Positions 1 to 7,101 of a DNA stretch of 8,741 nt are shown here, in pieces. Where the stretch lies: positions 1-8,741 of the forward strand of contig JASFTV010000136.1 in the NCBI GenBank assembly GCA_050050615.1. The letters are read 5' to 3'. The position numbers were made by a program, and so were the translations under genes. Numbering within the stretch: the stretch's first letter is position 1; every line of letters starts with the position of its first letter. This stretch comes from JASFTV01 sp050050615. Lineage in GTDB: Bacteria; Desulfobacterota; DSM-4660; Desulfatiglandales; HGW-15. The notes under the pieces were generated by a model that was not told the origin of the DNA, made no database searches, and saw only the letters and a program-made list of their open reading frames with translations.

Positions 1-1
1 T

Positions 2-646
2 GGGCTGTTCGTCACCAGGGGGGTTCTTCGCTCCGCCGTAGACCCGGACGTGGAGACCCCGATCATTTTGAGGGTTTCAGGAGGTACCAGTGTGGTGGGA
101 AAGGATCTGGCCAACGAGATCCTTACCACCTCCATAGAGGAGATTATACGTCTTGATGTGGCGGCCGTGGGTCTTTCCATTTTTGTGGGGAGCGACTATG
201 AAAAGGAGACACTGGAAAGCCTTGCTTTGATGATCAATGAATGTGAAGACTATGGCATCCCCGTGATGGCGGTGACAGCCGTGGGAAAAGAGCTTGAGAA
301 AAGGACGGCCCGGTTTCTGGCATTGTCCTGCCGCATTGCAGCAGAATTGGGGGCAAAGATCGTAAAGACCTATTACTGTCCAGAAGATTTTGACAAAGTC
401 ACCAACGGGTGCCCTGTGCCCGTGGTCATTGCGGGAGGACCGAAGTGTGAGACGGAGCTGGAGGTATTCGATTTCGTTCATGACGGCATGCAAAAGGGTG
501 CGATAGGGGTCAACCTGGGCAGAAATGTCTGGCAGAACCCCCATCCTGTGGCCATGATGAGAGCGCTGAATGGGGTTATTCATGAGAGGCTTGCGCCAAA
601 GCAGGCCTTCGATCTCTTTGAAACGATCAAGCAAGGTAAAGCGTAG
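2..646 (+). CDS. DhnA/LsrF-type class I aldolase, 3' part (5' end outside window)
   Basis: This is the C-terminal ~214 residues of a DeoC/LsrF-like (beta/alpha)8 aldolase or thiolase. The frame is open to the left edge, and the residues before the GTG at 50 already look like family sequence (a TRGVLRS stretch leading into PIILRVSGG), so that GTG is internal and the real start lies upstream. From memory the protein resembles E. coli LsrF closely: TRG-LRS, P-LR-SG, AVTGVGK-like, IAAE-GAKIVKTYY, GCPVPVVIAGG and GRN-Q--HPVAMM all align. The lysine of KTYY (codon 365-367) matches the Schiff-base lysine of LsrF. LsrF acts on phosphorylated AI-2 breakdown products, but no other lsr gene is visible, and the neighbours (dehydrogenase, class II aldolase) suggest a different phosphosugar substrate. 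Family membership is firm; substrate is unknown. It ends with TAG at 644-646. Confidence 0.88.
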   Translation, partial: GLFVTRGVLRSAVDPDVETPIILRVSGGTSVVGKDLANEILTTSIEEIIRLDVAAVGLSIFVGSDYEKETLESLALMINECEDYGIPVMAVTAVGKELEKRTARFLALSCRIAAELGAKIVKTYYCPEDFDKVTNGCPVPVVIAGGPKCETELEVFDFVHDGMQKGAIGVNLGRNVWQNPHPVAMMRALNGVIHERLAPKQAFDLFETIKQGKA

Positions 647-752
647 CCCGCATAGCACGACCATCTTGGCGGTCTTTTCCTGTTGCAGCAAGGATATCCT
701 CCGGGTATTTTTTGTCTCGAACAGGTTGCCGGACAGGCTCTAGGGGGGGTTT

Positions 753-771
753 TCTTGAGAGAATCTCAAGA
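753..771. promoter_or_regulatory. Perfect 8-bp inverted repeat upstream of the dehydrogenase gene
   Basis: TCTTGAGA (753-760) and TCTCAAGA (764-771) form a perfect inverted repeat around a 3-nt centre, preceded by a run of seven G. It lies 37 bp before the ATG at 809, in the 162-bp gap after the class I aldolase. It could be an operator or a leader hairpin. No U-tract follows, so a terminator is less likely. No convincing promoter was seen elsewhere in this gap. Confidence 0.4.
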
Positions 772-808
772 GAGTCCTCGGTGAAAGGACGGTAGAGTCT
801 TCACAAAA

Positions 809-1879
809 ATGACCAGTGACAAATCCATGCGTGTTCTAATGTATTACAGCAACAAGGATCTCCGCATCAAGGAGATGCCCGTCCCTGAGATAGGCCCTGG
901 CGAGTTGCTGATGAAGGTTGTTGCCAGCGGGATATGCGGTAGCGACGTCATGGAATGGTACAGGCGCGATAAGGTCCCTTTGGTGCTGGGTCATGAAGTG
1001 GCGGGTGACGTCGTTTGCGTAGGAAAAGGTGTAGAAAAATTCAAGGAAGGGGATCGGGTGGCCGTAACCCACCATGTGCCCTGCAATACTTGCCATTACT
1101 GCCTCAATGGGCACCATACGGTATGCGAGACATTGCTGAAAGGGACACATTTTGATCCCGGCGGCTTTGCAGAATATGTCAGGGTGCCTCCAATCAATGT
1201 GGACCGGGGCGTGTTCAAGATCGCGGATGGGGTTACCTACGAGGAGGCCTCCTTCATGGAACCCTTGGCCTGTGTTTTGAGGGGCCAAAAGAATGCGAGG
1301 TTGAAACCGGGACAAACCGTGTTGGTTTTGGGTTGCGGCATATCCGGATTACTTCACATCAGTCTAGCACGCACTTCAGGGGCCGGACTGGTGATAGCCG
1401 CAGACACCATACCCTTTCGTTTGGATGCGGCAAAGAATCTAGGCGCCCATATGACCTTTGAGGTGAACGACGGCATGGTCGGCACGCTGCGGGAGGTCAA
1501 TGAGGGGTATCTGGCCGATCTGGTGATCATCTGTTTTGACGGGTTTATTCCGCAGGCCCTAAACGCTGTTGAGAGAGGGGGCACGGTCCTCTTTTTCGCC
1601 GGTGCATCTGAAGGAGCGACCATTCCCACGCCCATCAATGATCTTTTCTGGAGAACAGAGATCACACTTACGAGCACCTATGCGGGGAGTCCTGAAGACT
1701 GCACGGTCGCCCTTAAAATGATCAAGGCGCGCACAGTGCCGGTGGAAAAACTGATTACCCATAGATTGAGCCTGGCAGAGGCTTTAAAGGGCTTCGAGGC
1801 GGTCTGCACACCTACAGAGCACGATTGCATTAAGGTCATCGTGGAACCGCAGAGGAGAGTGGAGAGTGACCCATCCTAA
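809..1879 (+). CDS. Zinc-dependent medium-chain dehydrogenase (sorbitol/threonine dehydrogenase-like)
   Basis: A 356-residue, full-length cytosolic MDR oxidoreductase expected to interconvert a secondary alcohol (polyol, sugar phosphate or similar) and a ketone with NAD(H). The N-terminal GroES-like domain has the catalytic zinc ligands: C43 in GICGSD, H62-E63 in GHE, and E151 in MEPLA. A structural-zinc lobe has C92, C95, C98 and C106. The Rossmann domain shows GCGISG at 175-180, and D199 at the end of the second strand favours NAD over NADP. The sequence ends with the usual IKVIVEP followed by a short tail rich in R, E and S that runs into a tandem repeat. The ATG at 809 has only a weak ribosome site (GTAGAG about 12 nt upstream); an in-frame ATG at 827 would remove six residues. 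The flanking aldolases suggest phosphosugar or polyol catabolism, in the manner of GatD/GatY pairs. The exact substrate cannot be read from sequence. Confidence 0.9.
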   Translation: MTSDKSMRVLMYYSNKDLRIKEMPVPEIGPGELLMKVVASGICGSDVMEWYRRDKVPLVLGHEVAGDVVCVGKGVEKFKEGDRVAVTHHVPCNTCHYCLNGHHTVCETLLKGTHFDPGGFAEYVRVPPINVDRGVFKIADGVTYEEASFMEPLACVLRGQKNARLKPGQTVLVLGCGISGLLHISLARTSGAGLVIAADTIPFRLDAAKNLGAHMTFEVNDGMVGTLREVNEGYLADLVIICFDGFIPQALNAVERGGTVLFFAGASEGATIPTPINDLFWRTEITLTSTYAGSPEDCTVALKMIKARTVPVEKLITHRLSLAEALKGFEAVCTPTEHDCIKVIVEPQRRVESDPS

Positions 1880-1910
1880 GTGTCTAAAGTGATCTAAAGT
1901 GCCTAAAATG
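1875..1910 (+). repeat. Degenerate 9-bp tandem repeat (CTAAAGTG type), copy A
   Basis: About four units of the form nCTAAAGTG (CCTAAGTG, TCTAAAGTG, ATCTAAAGTG, CCTAAAATG) with 8-10 bp spacing. The first unit contains the TAA stop codon (1877-1879) of the dehydrogenase. Two AGAGTG units at 1856-1861 and 1863-1868, inside the last codons, may be further decayed copies. The same repeat occurs at 8501-8546 beside the ApgM gene. Confidence 0.7.
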
Positions 1911-1914
1911 CCTA

Positions 1915-1944
1915 TTGACAATCATCAATCATCATTCTTATCCA
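1915..1944 (+). promoter_or_regulatory. Possible sigma-70-type promoter before the class II aldolase
   Basis: A consensus -35 box TTGACA (1915-1920) is followed after 18 bp by TATCCA (1939-1944), a weak -10. Transcription would start near 1951 and give a leader of roughly 135 nt before the GTG at 2088. The -10 overlaps the 28-bp element shared with the ApgM upstream region. That second copy has no recognisable -35 at the same distance, so this is tentative. Confidence 0.3.
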
Positions 1945-1960
1945 AAAACGAATCAGTGCT
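1933..1960 (+). repeat. 28-bp shared upstream element, copy A (before class II aldolase)
   Basis: The core reads TCCAAAAACGAATCAGTGCT at 1941-1960. Extended leftward to 1933 it matches the reverse complement of 8657-8684 at 25 of 28 positions, and all three differences are transitions. It lies 127 bp upstream of the aldolase start and points the same way relative to that gene as the other copy does relative to the ApgM gene. A shared operator, a leader RNA segment or a dispersed repeat are all possible. Between it and the gene, CCTG-A-ATTT (1969-1977) can pair with AAAT-A-CAGG (2000-2008) around two GGGCACC direct repeats, a weak leader structure. Confidence 0.6.
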
Positions 1961-2075
1961 CATGGGAACCTGAATTTTGGGCACCGCGGGGCACCTTGTA
2001 AATACAGGCACTTAGCTCGTTTAGAAGCGTGTTTTCGATTTATTTTGGACAGCAGTGATCAGTTATCAATCGTAT

Positions 2076-2081
2076 AGGGGG
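2076..2081 (+). promoter_or_regulatory. Ribosome binding site that fixes the class II aldolase start
   Basis: AGGGGG lies 6 nt before the GTG at 2088. An upstream in-frame GTG at 2055 has no comparable site, so 2088 is the better start. Confidence 0.55.
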
Positions 2082-2087
2082 TTGATA

Positions 2088-3371
2088 GTGTCGACTAAAT
2101 CAGGGGACTTTGAAAGAGCGCTTGAGATCGGCCGTCCTCCAAACATCGTCAAGCCTTTTCCTCACTCAAAAGCATTAATTGTCAGCGGCAAGGTGATAGA
2201 CCGGGCCGTTATAGCCAAAGGAAAGGCGATGACCATTGCGGCCAATGGGAGAAACCATTTTGTTATCCGCGGTGCACTCCAGGCGGCTCAGAGGGCTAAT
2301 GCGGCCCTTATCGTCGAGATTGCCAAATCGGAGGGCGGTGCCAATGCTTACTGTGGGGTGAATTTCTGGAATTTGGCAATGCAGGTGGATGCCATTTGCA
2401 ACGAATTGGGGATCACGATTCCCGTTGCCATCCACGCGGACCACTACGGCATAAAGAGTGATGAGGATGTGGAGGTAGCCAAGGTTGAGATTCCGTCCAT
2501 GTTTGATGCAGGCATCACGTCCATAGCGATCGATGCCTCACATTTGCCCGATGACAAAAACCTTCTTGCCAATATCGCGCTAAATCCCTACCTGCCGAGA
2601 TGGGCGGGTTATGAGACAGAGGTGGGGGAGATCAAGGGCAAGGAAGGCCTTTCAACGGTGGAAGAAGCTCTGTTTTTGATTCAGGGCTTGAACGCCCATG
2701 AGATCTTTCCTGACTGGATAGCTCTCAACAATGGAACCACCCACGGTATCGAAGCAAGCGACGCGGGCATTCAGGTGCCTTTGACAAAAGAGATTCATGA
2801 AGCCCTGGCCAAATACAAGATATCAGGGGCGCAGCATGGAACCTCGGGAAACAACTCGGAAAGACTTAAGAGCATAGCTCAGGAGACCAGCACCACCAAG
2901 GCGAATGTAGCCACGGCGCTCCAGATGATCACGTGGGGCGTGAAGGTGAATGAATACGGCAACGCCTTTCTTGACGAAAACGGGGAGTTCGTCAAACTTC
3001 CGGATCAGGGCGTCACAGATGCATTGTGGGCTGACATGGTCGCGTATGCAAAATCAAAGGACCTCAAGGGTGGGAATTATAAGAAGCTCAACCTGCCCTT
3101 TGAAAACAAGCTTTTTGGATTGCCCCGGGAGGTCCGGGAAAGGATGGCCAAAGGGGTTGAAGACTTTGTTTACGAACTCCTCACGGATGTGTTTAATGCA
3201 CAGGATACAGCGCCTCTGGCGATCGAGGCTATTTTGAGCGCCGGCTCCTATGATCTTGGTCCAAAGGTAAGTCGAATCGAGGATCCCAAAGAATGGACCG
3301 AGGAGAAGATCAGGGAAAAAGCAGCCAAGATCAATGCTGACAAAGGGCCTGAAGGAGATTTTGAGGATTAA
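2088..3371 (+). CDS. Class II (metal-dependent) fructose-bisphosphate aldolase family protein
   Basis: Expected to catalyse reversible aldol cleavage of a ketose-1,6-bisphosphate or related phosphosugar in the cytosol, using a divalent metal. Starting at the GTG preceded by AGGGGG it is 427 residues, longer than the usual ~285-360, with ~20 extra residues in front and a long C-terminal region (about 285-427). Compared with E. coli class II FBA, the catalytic Asp and metal His are D118-H119 in HADH, the acidic motif is GYETEVGEIKG (E176/E178), and the further metal histidines are H219 in GTTHG and H250 in HGTSG. The substrate-phosphate motif reads KANVATALQ (271-279) rather than the KxNxDTD pattern of FBA; NVAT resembles tagatose-bisphosphate aldolases. 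The upstream dehydrogenase and class I aldolase suggest a phosphosugar pathway, but fructose-1,6-bisphosphate remains a reasonable substrate. The family is certain, the substrate is not. Confidence 0.87.
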   Translation: MSTKSGDFERALEIGRPPNIVKPFPHSKALIVSGKVIDRAVIAKGKAMTIAANGRNHFVIRGALQAAQRANAALIVEIAKSEGGANAYCGVNFWNLAMQVDAICNELGITIPVAIHADHYGIKSDEDVEVAKVEIPSMFDAGITSIAIDASHLPDDKNLLANIALNPYLPRWAGYETEVGEIKGKEGLSTVEEALFLIQGLNAHEIFPDWIALNNGTTHGIEASDAGIQVPLTKEIHEALAKYKISGAQHGTSGNNSERLKSIAQETSTTKANVATALQMITWGVKVNEYGNAFLDENGEFVKLPDQGVTDALWADMVAYAKSKDLKGGNYKKLNLPFENKLFGLPREVRERMAKGVEDFVYELLTDVFNAQDTAPLAIEAILSAGSYDLGPKVSRIEDPKEWTEEKIREKAAKINADKGPEGDFED

Positions 3372-3481
3372 GTAGAGAAAAGCCTTCCTGTCCCCATGGA
3401 TGCAGTAGGAGATTGCGTGAAACAATCTATGCGCCCGGTGTCCAGCAGGCGACTTAGGGGTAAAGATCAGCTTCACAAAAG

Positions 3482-3501
3482 GGGGACTCTTGAGAGTCTC
3501 C
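3482..3501 (+). promoter_or_regulatory. Hairpin with TTGA tetraloop between class II aldolase and yhaM
   Basis: GGGGACTC (3482-3489) pairs with GAGTCTCC (3494-3501) with one G-U, closing a TTGA loop. No U-tract follows, so it is at best a weak terminator for the aldolase gene and may be a leader structure for yhaM, whose start is 70 bp downstream. The G-run followed by TCTTGAGAG resembles the element at 744-761. Confidence 0.4.
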
Positions 3502-3510
3502 TGATAGGAA

Positions 3511-3534
3511 AAGGGAGGTCTACCTGCCTCCTTT
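3511..3534 (+). terminator. Second hairpin upstream of yhaM, possible terminator
   Basis: AAGGGAGG (3511-3518) pairs with CCTCCTTT (3527-3534), with one G-U, around an 8-nt loop; the stem ends in TTT then CACC. It could end transcription from the class II aldolase or act in the yhaM leader. The rest of the 200-bp gap shows nothing recognisable. Confidence 0.35.
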
Positions 3535-3571
3535 CACCTGCGGCGCTTCAAGAAAGGAATGGCGAGACAAC

Positions 3572-4597
3572 GTGACAGAACATACGAACCACCTCTGGGT
3601 CAGTGAAATCAAGGAAGACGATAAAGTCCGTGGCCTGTACTTGGTCAGGGTGAAGAGGATGGGATCCACCAAGAGGGGAGATCCCTTCGTGAGTATCACC
3701 TTGGCCGACCGCAGCGGCGAGATAGAGGCGAGAGTATGGGAAAGGGCGGAAGAGCTTTCCGCCCTGTTTAAAGAGGGTGACATCATTGACGTGGAAGGGG
3801 TTGCCACTTCCTATCGCGATCAGATTCAGCTTACTGTTTCGGGATTGAAAGTGGCTGGCGATATTCCTGATTCGGCAATGTTTCTTGAGGTTGCCCCTAA
3901 AGATGTCACAAAAATGCTGGCCTCTCTGAAAGAGGTTCTTAAAAGCATAAAGAATGCTCATATGAAGGCGCTGGTGGACCGGTTTCTATCGGATCGCCAT
4001 TTCATCGCTCTATTCAAAAAGGCCCCGGCTGCGAAGAACTTCCATCACAGTTACATTGGTGGACTTCTGGAGCACACCCTCTCGGTCTGTCAAATGGTCA
4101 GGTTGGTCGCCGATCATTACCCGGAGTTGGACAGGGATCTTTTGATGGCGGGAGCCTTTCTGCATGATATAGGCAAAACCAGAGAACTCAAATACGACAG
4201 GCAAATCGATTATACGGACGAGGGGAGACTCCTTGGCCATCTCGTCCTGGGCGTGGCCATGGTGGATGAAAAACTGGCCACCCTGAAAAACTTCCCTGAG
4301 GGGATTGGTCTCCGGCTCAAGCACCTCATACTGAGCCACCACGGCCAGTATGAGTTCGGGTCCCCAAAGCGACCCAAGTTCTTGGAGGCTTTTGCCCTTC
4401 ACCTGATCGATGATCTTGATGCCAAGATGAATGGGTTGAGCCGGTTTATTGAGAAAGACCGGCAGGAAGGAATCTGGACGGATTTCAACAGGCTATTTGA
4501 ACGCTACTTTTTGAAAGCAAAACATCAGGCCCTGGAGGAGAAAGCGGATTCTGTTCTCCTGGAGGAGGACAGGCAGAAGGTTTTGTTTTCTCCATAG
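3572..4597 (+). CDS. yhaM: YhaM-like 3'-5' exoribonuclease (OB-fold + HD domain)
   Basis: A 341-residue cytosolic protein with the YhaM architecture. An N-terminal OB-fold nucleic-acid-binding domain spans about residues 18-92 (pattern VRVKRM...FVSITLADRSGEIEARVW). An HD-type metallohydrolase domain spans about 150-315. Likely metal residues are H168 (LLEH), H198-D199 (LHDIGK), H223 (LLGH), H256-H257 (SHHGQYEFGSP) and D280-D281 (LIDDLDAKM). The family, studied mainly in Bacillus and relatives, trims RNA 3' ends and in some species also single-stranded DNA. Length is close to the ~310-320 of Bacillus YhaM, with a slightly longer C-terminus. The start is GTG; GAAAGGA at 3552-3558 is 13 nt upstream, a little far, but no better in-frame start exists. 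Its stop is 4 bp from the stop of the convergent DUF362 gene. The family call is strong; activity is inferred. Confidence 0.87.
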   Translation: MTEHTNHLWVSEIKEDDKVRGLYLVRVKRMGSTKRGDPFVSITLADRSGEIEARVWERAEELSALFKEGDIIDVEGVATSYRDQIQLTVSGLKVAGDIPDSAMFLEVAPKDVTKMLASLKEVLKSIKNAHMKALVDRFLSDRHFIALFKKAPAAKNFHHSYIGGLLEHTLSVCQMVRLVADHYPELDRDLLMAGAFLHDIGKTRELKYDRQIDYTDEGRLLGHLVLGVAMVDEKLATLKNFPEGIGLRLKHLILSHHGQYEFGSPKRPKFLEAFALHLIDDLDAKMNGLSRFIEKDRQEGIWTDFNRLFERYFLKAKHQALEEKADSVLLEEDRQKVLFSP

Positions 4598-4601
4598 CCC
4601 A

Positions 4602-5903
4602 TCACCCCAGAAAATACAAACGCTCATCAAATCCTTCCTTTCCCTTATACCTGTCCATGAGTGAGTCACGAAACATTTTGTAGAATTCCAGGTTGGCCTG
4701 AATACCGCATTCATTCATGGCCTTTTCCGTCTCTTGAAGGGATGGGGGGCAACCCTTTGTGAAAATGGCCTCTTTGATCTTGGTATCTTTCCTATGGGCT
4801 TTGATCATACAGTTCCCAAACAAGACCGTTTTCTTGGCTTGACCCGATGGCTTCATGCTCTTTCCTGTGAGGACCTCTATCTCGTCAAAGGGTGTGCCCT
4901 TGAAGGCTGACATGATCATAGCCAGGATTGGGCCGTAAAGCCCGGAACAACCCGTGCACAAGGTCTTATCATACTTGGGAAGGGAAACGCCCTGGATGCC
5001 GATTCTGTCCCATGCCCTCGGACCTGTGTTGTCCTCCCGCCATGTATTGTCCCATTTTAGCTTTCGACCCAGTTCAGAGATAGGCGTGCCCTTTATGTCG
5101 AAGTCTTCAACGCTGAGGGAGCGATTGTGTCGGTCCGCATATTCTTTGATGTGGGGTACGTTTTGTGGCTCGATGCCGGCAAGGGCAGCACCGATGACGT
5201 CCGCAGCGAGTGCATCTTTGGATCCCACAAGGGCATTCATTCGAACCGCCTTTCCAAGATAGAACGGTCCCTTCTCAAGGCCGTAGATACCGTCAAGCAC
5301 CGTCAGGCCAGGATTAAGTTTCTCCACAAAGAAGGAAAGATGATGGTCAAGGGATTCGTCGGACCCATGACAGAATTTCCGGGATTTGATAGAGAGGCAC
5401 CCTTTGAGATTTTTCAGGCCGAGGGAAAGGACAGCCTGGTTGTGGGTTTTTAGTGCTGGCATGTTGATGAAGAAATCTGCTTCCAGGGCCGGCTTGGCTA
5501 TTTGTAATTGAAATTCTCCAAAATCAACCTTTTCAAAGGGTCCCTTGAGCAGGTCGATCAACCGGACGCCGTACCGCGCTTTGAGGAAAGGATACCCCAG
5601 AAAATCGTATATGCCATCCGTGGGAACACCAAAATCCTTACCTCGAACGGCTCCTTCCCCAATGGTGATCTTTTCAACGCCGAACGCCTTGAGCAGGATG
5701 ACCATATCCTGGACAAGTCGACTGGTCGTGTAGACCCCGTAAAGAGACATGGGATATTTATCGTCGAGAGCGACCAGGTTCGGTTTGATGAATACATGTT
5801 GGTCGGGTTTTAACCTGTCGAAACCTTCGCACAGCTCGATCAGTTCCCTGAGGGTATCAGGAGATTTCTCATACCTTTTGATGGCGACGACTTGTTTTTC
5901 CAT
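4602..5903 (-). CDS. DUF362 domain protein with C-terminal cysteine motifs
   Basis: A 433-residue protein of the DUF362 family (PF04015), for which I know no established reaction. Family signatures are FIKPNLV (38-44), INMPALKTHNQAVLSLGLKN with GCL just after (146-170), and a D-G-I-Y-G-L-E-KGP segment (204-212). The C-terminal third carries CTGC (C316, C319), GNC (C365) and KGCPP (C385), four cysteines that could hold an iron-sulfur cluster or another metal; this is not a classical CxxCxxC ferredoxin pattern. No signal peptide or membrane segment is evident, so a cytosolic redox or metal-linked role is plausible but inferred. The ATG at 5903 is preceded by GAGGA 9 nt upstream. It lies 316 bp after adk in the same direction, so is probably separately transcribed, and converges on yhaM. 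Orthologues are common in sulfate reducers to my recollection. Confidence 0.8.
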   Translation of the reverse strand: MEKQVVAIKRYEKSPDTLRELIELCEGFDRLKPDQHVFIKPNLVALDDKYPMSLYGVYTTSRLVQDMVILLKAFGVEKITIGEGAVRGKDFGVPTDGIYDFLGYPFLKARYGVRLIDLLKGPFEKVDFGEFQLQIAKPALEADFFINMPALKTHNQAVLSLGLKNLKGCLSIKSRKFCHGSDESLDHHLSFFVEKLNPGLTVLDGIYGLEKGPFYLGKAVRMNALVGSKDALAADVIGAALAGIEPQNVPHIKEYADRHNRSLSVEDFDIKGTPISELGRKLKWDNTWREDNTGPRAWDRIGIQGVSLPKYDKTLCTGCSGLYGPILAMIMSAFKGTPFDEIEVLTGKSMKPSGQAKKTVLFGNCMIKAHRKDTKIKEAIFTKGCPPSLQETEKAMNECGIQANLEFYKMFRDSLMDRYKGKEGFDERLYFLG

Positions 5904-6185
5904 GGCAAAAGATCCTCATTTTGTAAGTTCATACCCTTACGCATCTTTGTCCAAGAAGGGTTTGCTGGTTTGGCCGGGTCATGGGGACCTGTTTTCCAAA
6001 GAGGGAAGGGGATAAACGCCACGAGAAATCTGAAAAATTCCCTCACTTTGTCCCGGACGTGTCTCGCCTGTCGCCTCGGAATGACATGATGACACAGCCT
6101 CTGAAGGGAAGGGAACATTTTCCCCTTTGGAAAAGCGGCTCGACATGAGCACGCCGAATCCGGGAGCCAGGGGGGATGTGACGTA
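5904..6185. other. Intergenic region between adk and the DUF362 gene
   Basis: No convincing gene was seen on either strand. On the - strand TTGGAC followed by a TATGAA-like hexamer lies about 40 bp upstream of the DUF362 start, but the 15-bp spacing makes a promoter call weak. GGGAA (6111-6115) and TTCCC (6120-6124) form a small inverted repeat. Otherwise featureless. Confidence 0.4.
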
Positions 6186-6220
6186 GGAGAAAAAGCAGAC
6201 GGTAAGAGTGCTTTCTCTCC
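6186..6220 (-). terminator. 12-bp stem hairpin at the adk stop codon
   Basis: Bases 6186-6197 and 6209-6220 pair over 12 bp with a single G-U, around an 11-nt loop. The hairpin begins at the last base of the adk TAG. The stem is A/T-rich on one side (AAAAA/TTTCT), but no U-tract follows, so it may be a non-canonical terminator or a 3'-end stabiliser of adk mRNA. Confidence 0.5.
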
Positions 6221-6900
6221 TATCCGAGCTTACTCAGGAGCTCACTGGAAACATCTTTGACACCTGGCTCTCCGTCCAGTTCAACGATCTTGGGGTTTCC
6301 GTCACCCTTTGCTGAAAGGTCCTTGAAATAGTTGATGGCAGCCACGGTCCCGGTTTCGGTGTCATAATAGATATCGTGGCGCTTGTCGATGGCAGCCTCG
6401 TCCTGGTCATCGGGTCTGGACTTAAGATCTCCGCCGCACACCCTGCACTTGTCTCCATTCGGCTTGATGGCCTCGATGTAGATATTGTTGGGATGGTTGT
6501 TATCGTTGACACACAAACGCCTGCCCATGATTCGCTTCTTTGCGATTTGCCTATCAAGGACGATCTCAATGACAATATCCAAACGGATGCCCTCTTCTTT
6601 GAGGGCCTTATCCAATGCTTCAGCCTGAGCCAGGTTTCTTGGAAATCCGTCCAGGAGCCATCCGTTTTTGCAGTCTCCCTCCTTAAGGCGGTTCAGAATC
6701 ATGGGAATGGTGATACTGTCGGGGACCAATTCGCCGCGATCAATGTAGCCTTTGGCCTCCGTGCCCAGGTCTGTACCCCGCGAGATATTATCCCTGAAAA
6801 TGACGCCGGTTTCGATGTGGGGTATGTTGAATTTGTCCTTCACAATAGCACCCTGGGTGCCCTTTCCGCTTCCATTGGGCCCAAAAAAAAGAATGTTCAT
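6220..6900 (-). CDS. adk: Adenylate kinase with metal-binding LID (Desulfovibrio type)
   Basis: Catalyses ATP + AMP to 2 ADP in the cytosol. A 226-residue full-length protein: P-loop GPNGSGKGT (7-15), AMP-binding region HIETGVIFRDN (28-38) with LGTEAKGYIDRGELVPD (45-61), DGFPRN (84-89), and LID from about 124 to 174. The LID has C130-X5-H136-X15-C152-X2-C155, which is the spacing described for Desulfovibrio gigas Adk, where it binds zinc, cobalt or iron; the usual bacterial zinc LID has four cysteines or Cys3-Asp. The common STGD motif reads ETGV, a change I recall in Desulfovibrio enzymes too. The start is secure: AAAGGAG (6909-6915, - strand) lies 8 nt before the ATG. A hairpin overlaps its stop. 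It probably has its own promoter, since a likely terminator separates it from the upstream ApgM gene. Confidence 0.96.
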   Translation of the reverse strand: MNILFFGPNGSGKGTQGAIVKDKFNIPHIETGVIFRDNISRGTDLGTEAKGYIDRGELVPDSITIPMILNRLKEGDCKNGWLLDGFPRNLAQAEALDKALKEEGIRLDIVIEIVLDRQIAKKRIMGRRLCVNDNNHPNNIYIEAIKPNGDKCRVCGGDLKSRPDDQDEAAIDKRHDIYYDTETGTVAAINYFKDLSAKGDGNPKIVELDGEPGVKDVSSELLSKLG

Positions 6901-6999
6901 CCCTCTATCTCCTTTAGATCAGTCATCTGCACATTGTCCGTGGTTGATGGTCAGCGACGCAATGCTGCGCCCTTGCTCTAAGACGAAGGCAAAATATTC

Positions 7000-7034
7000 A
7001 AAAAAGGCGACCCTGTCAAGGCTCAAAGACAGGG
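7000..7034 (-). terminator. Probable intrinsic terminator between the ApgM gene and adk
   Basis: On the - strand CCCTGTC (7034-7028) and GACAGGG (7017-7011) form a perfect 7-bp stem with a 10-nt loop, followed after TCGCC by six T (7005-7000). It would end transcription arriving from the ApgM gene, leaving adk to a promoter within 6901-7000, where I could not identify convincing boxes. Confidence 0.55.
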
Positions 7035-7101
7035 CTTCCGGTTCAAGAGAAAAGGTATTTTCATAAGCCGGCCCGGCGAACACAGTAGATATCACGCCGC
7101 A

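Noticed and set aside
50..52. GTG as the start of the class I aldolase
   Set aside because: The frame is open upstream to the window edge and already encodes family-like residues, so the gene is truncated by the window.
2..646. Part of a complete lsr (AI-2) operon
   Set aside because: Only an LsrF-like protein is present; no lsrK, lsrR, lsrG or ABC transporter gene is seen to its right, and the left side is outside the window.
77..691. 204-residue - strand open frame opposite the class I aldolase
   Set aside because: It is the antisense shadow of a clear family gene and shows no motif of its own.
1875..1910. CRISPR-like array
   Set aside because: Units are 9-bp tandem copies with no spacers and no cas genes in the window.
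2055..2087. Upstream GTG start for the class II aldolase
   Set aside because: No ribosome site precedes it, whereas AGGGGG sits 6 nt before the GTG at 2088.
5840..6118. 92-residue - strand open frame upstream of and overlapping the DUF362 gene
   Set aside because: Mostly intergenic with low-complexity composition and no domain; it ends inside the DUF362 gene in another frame.
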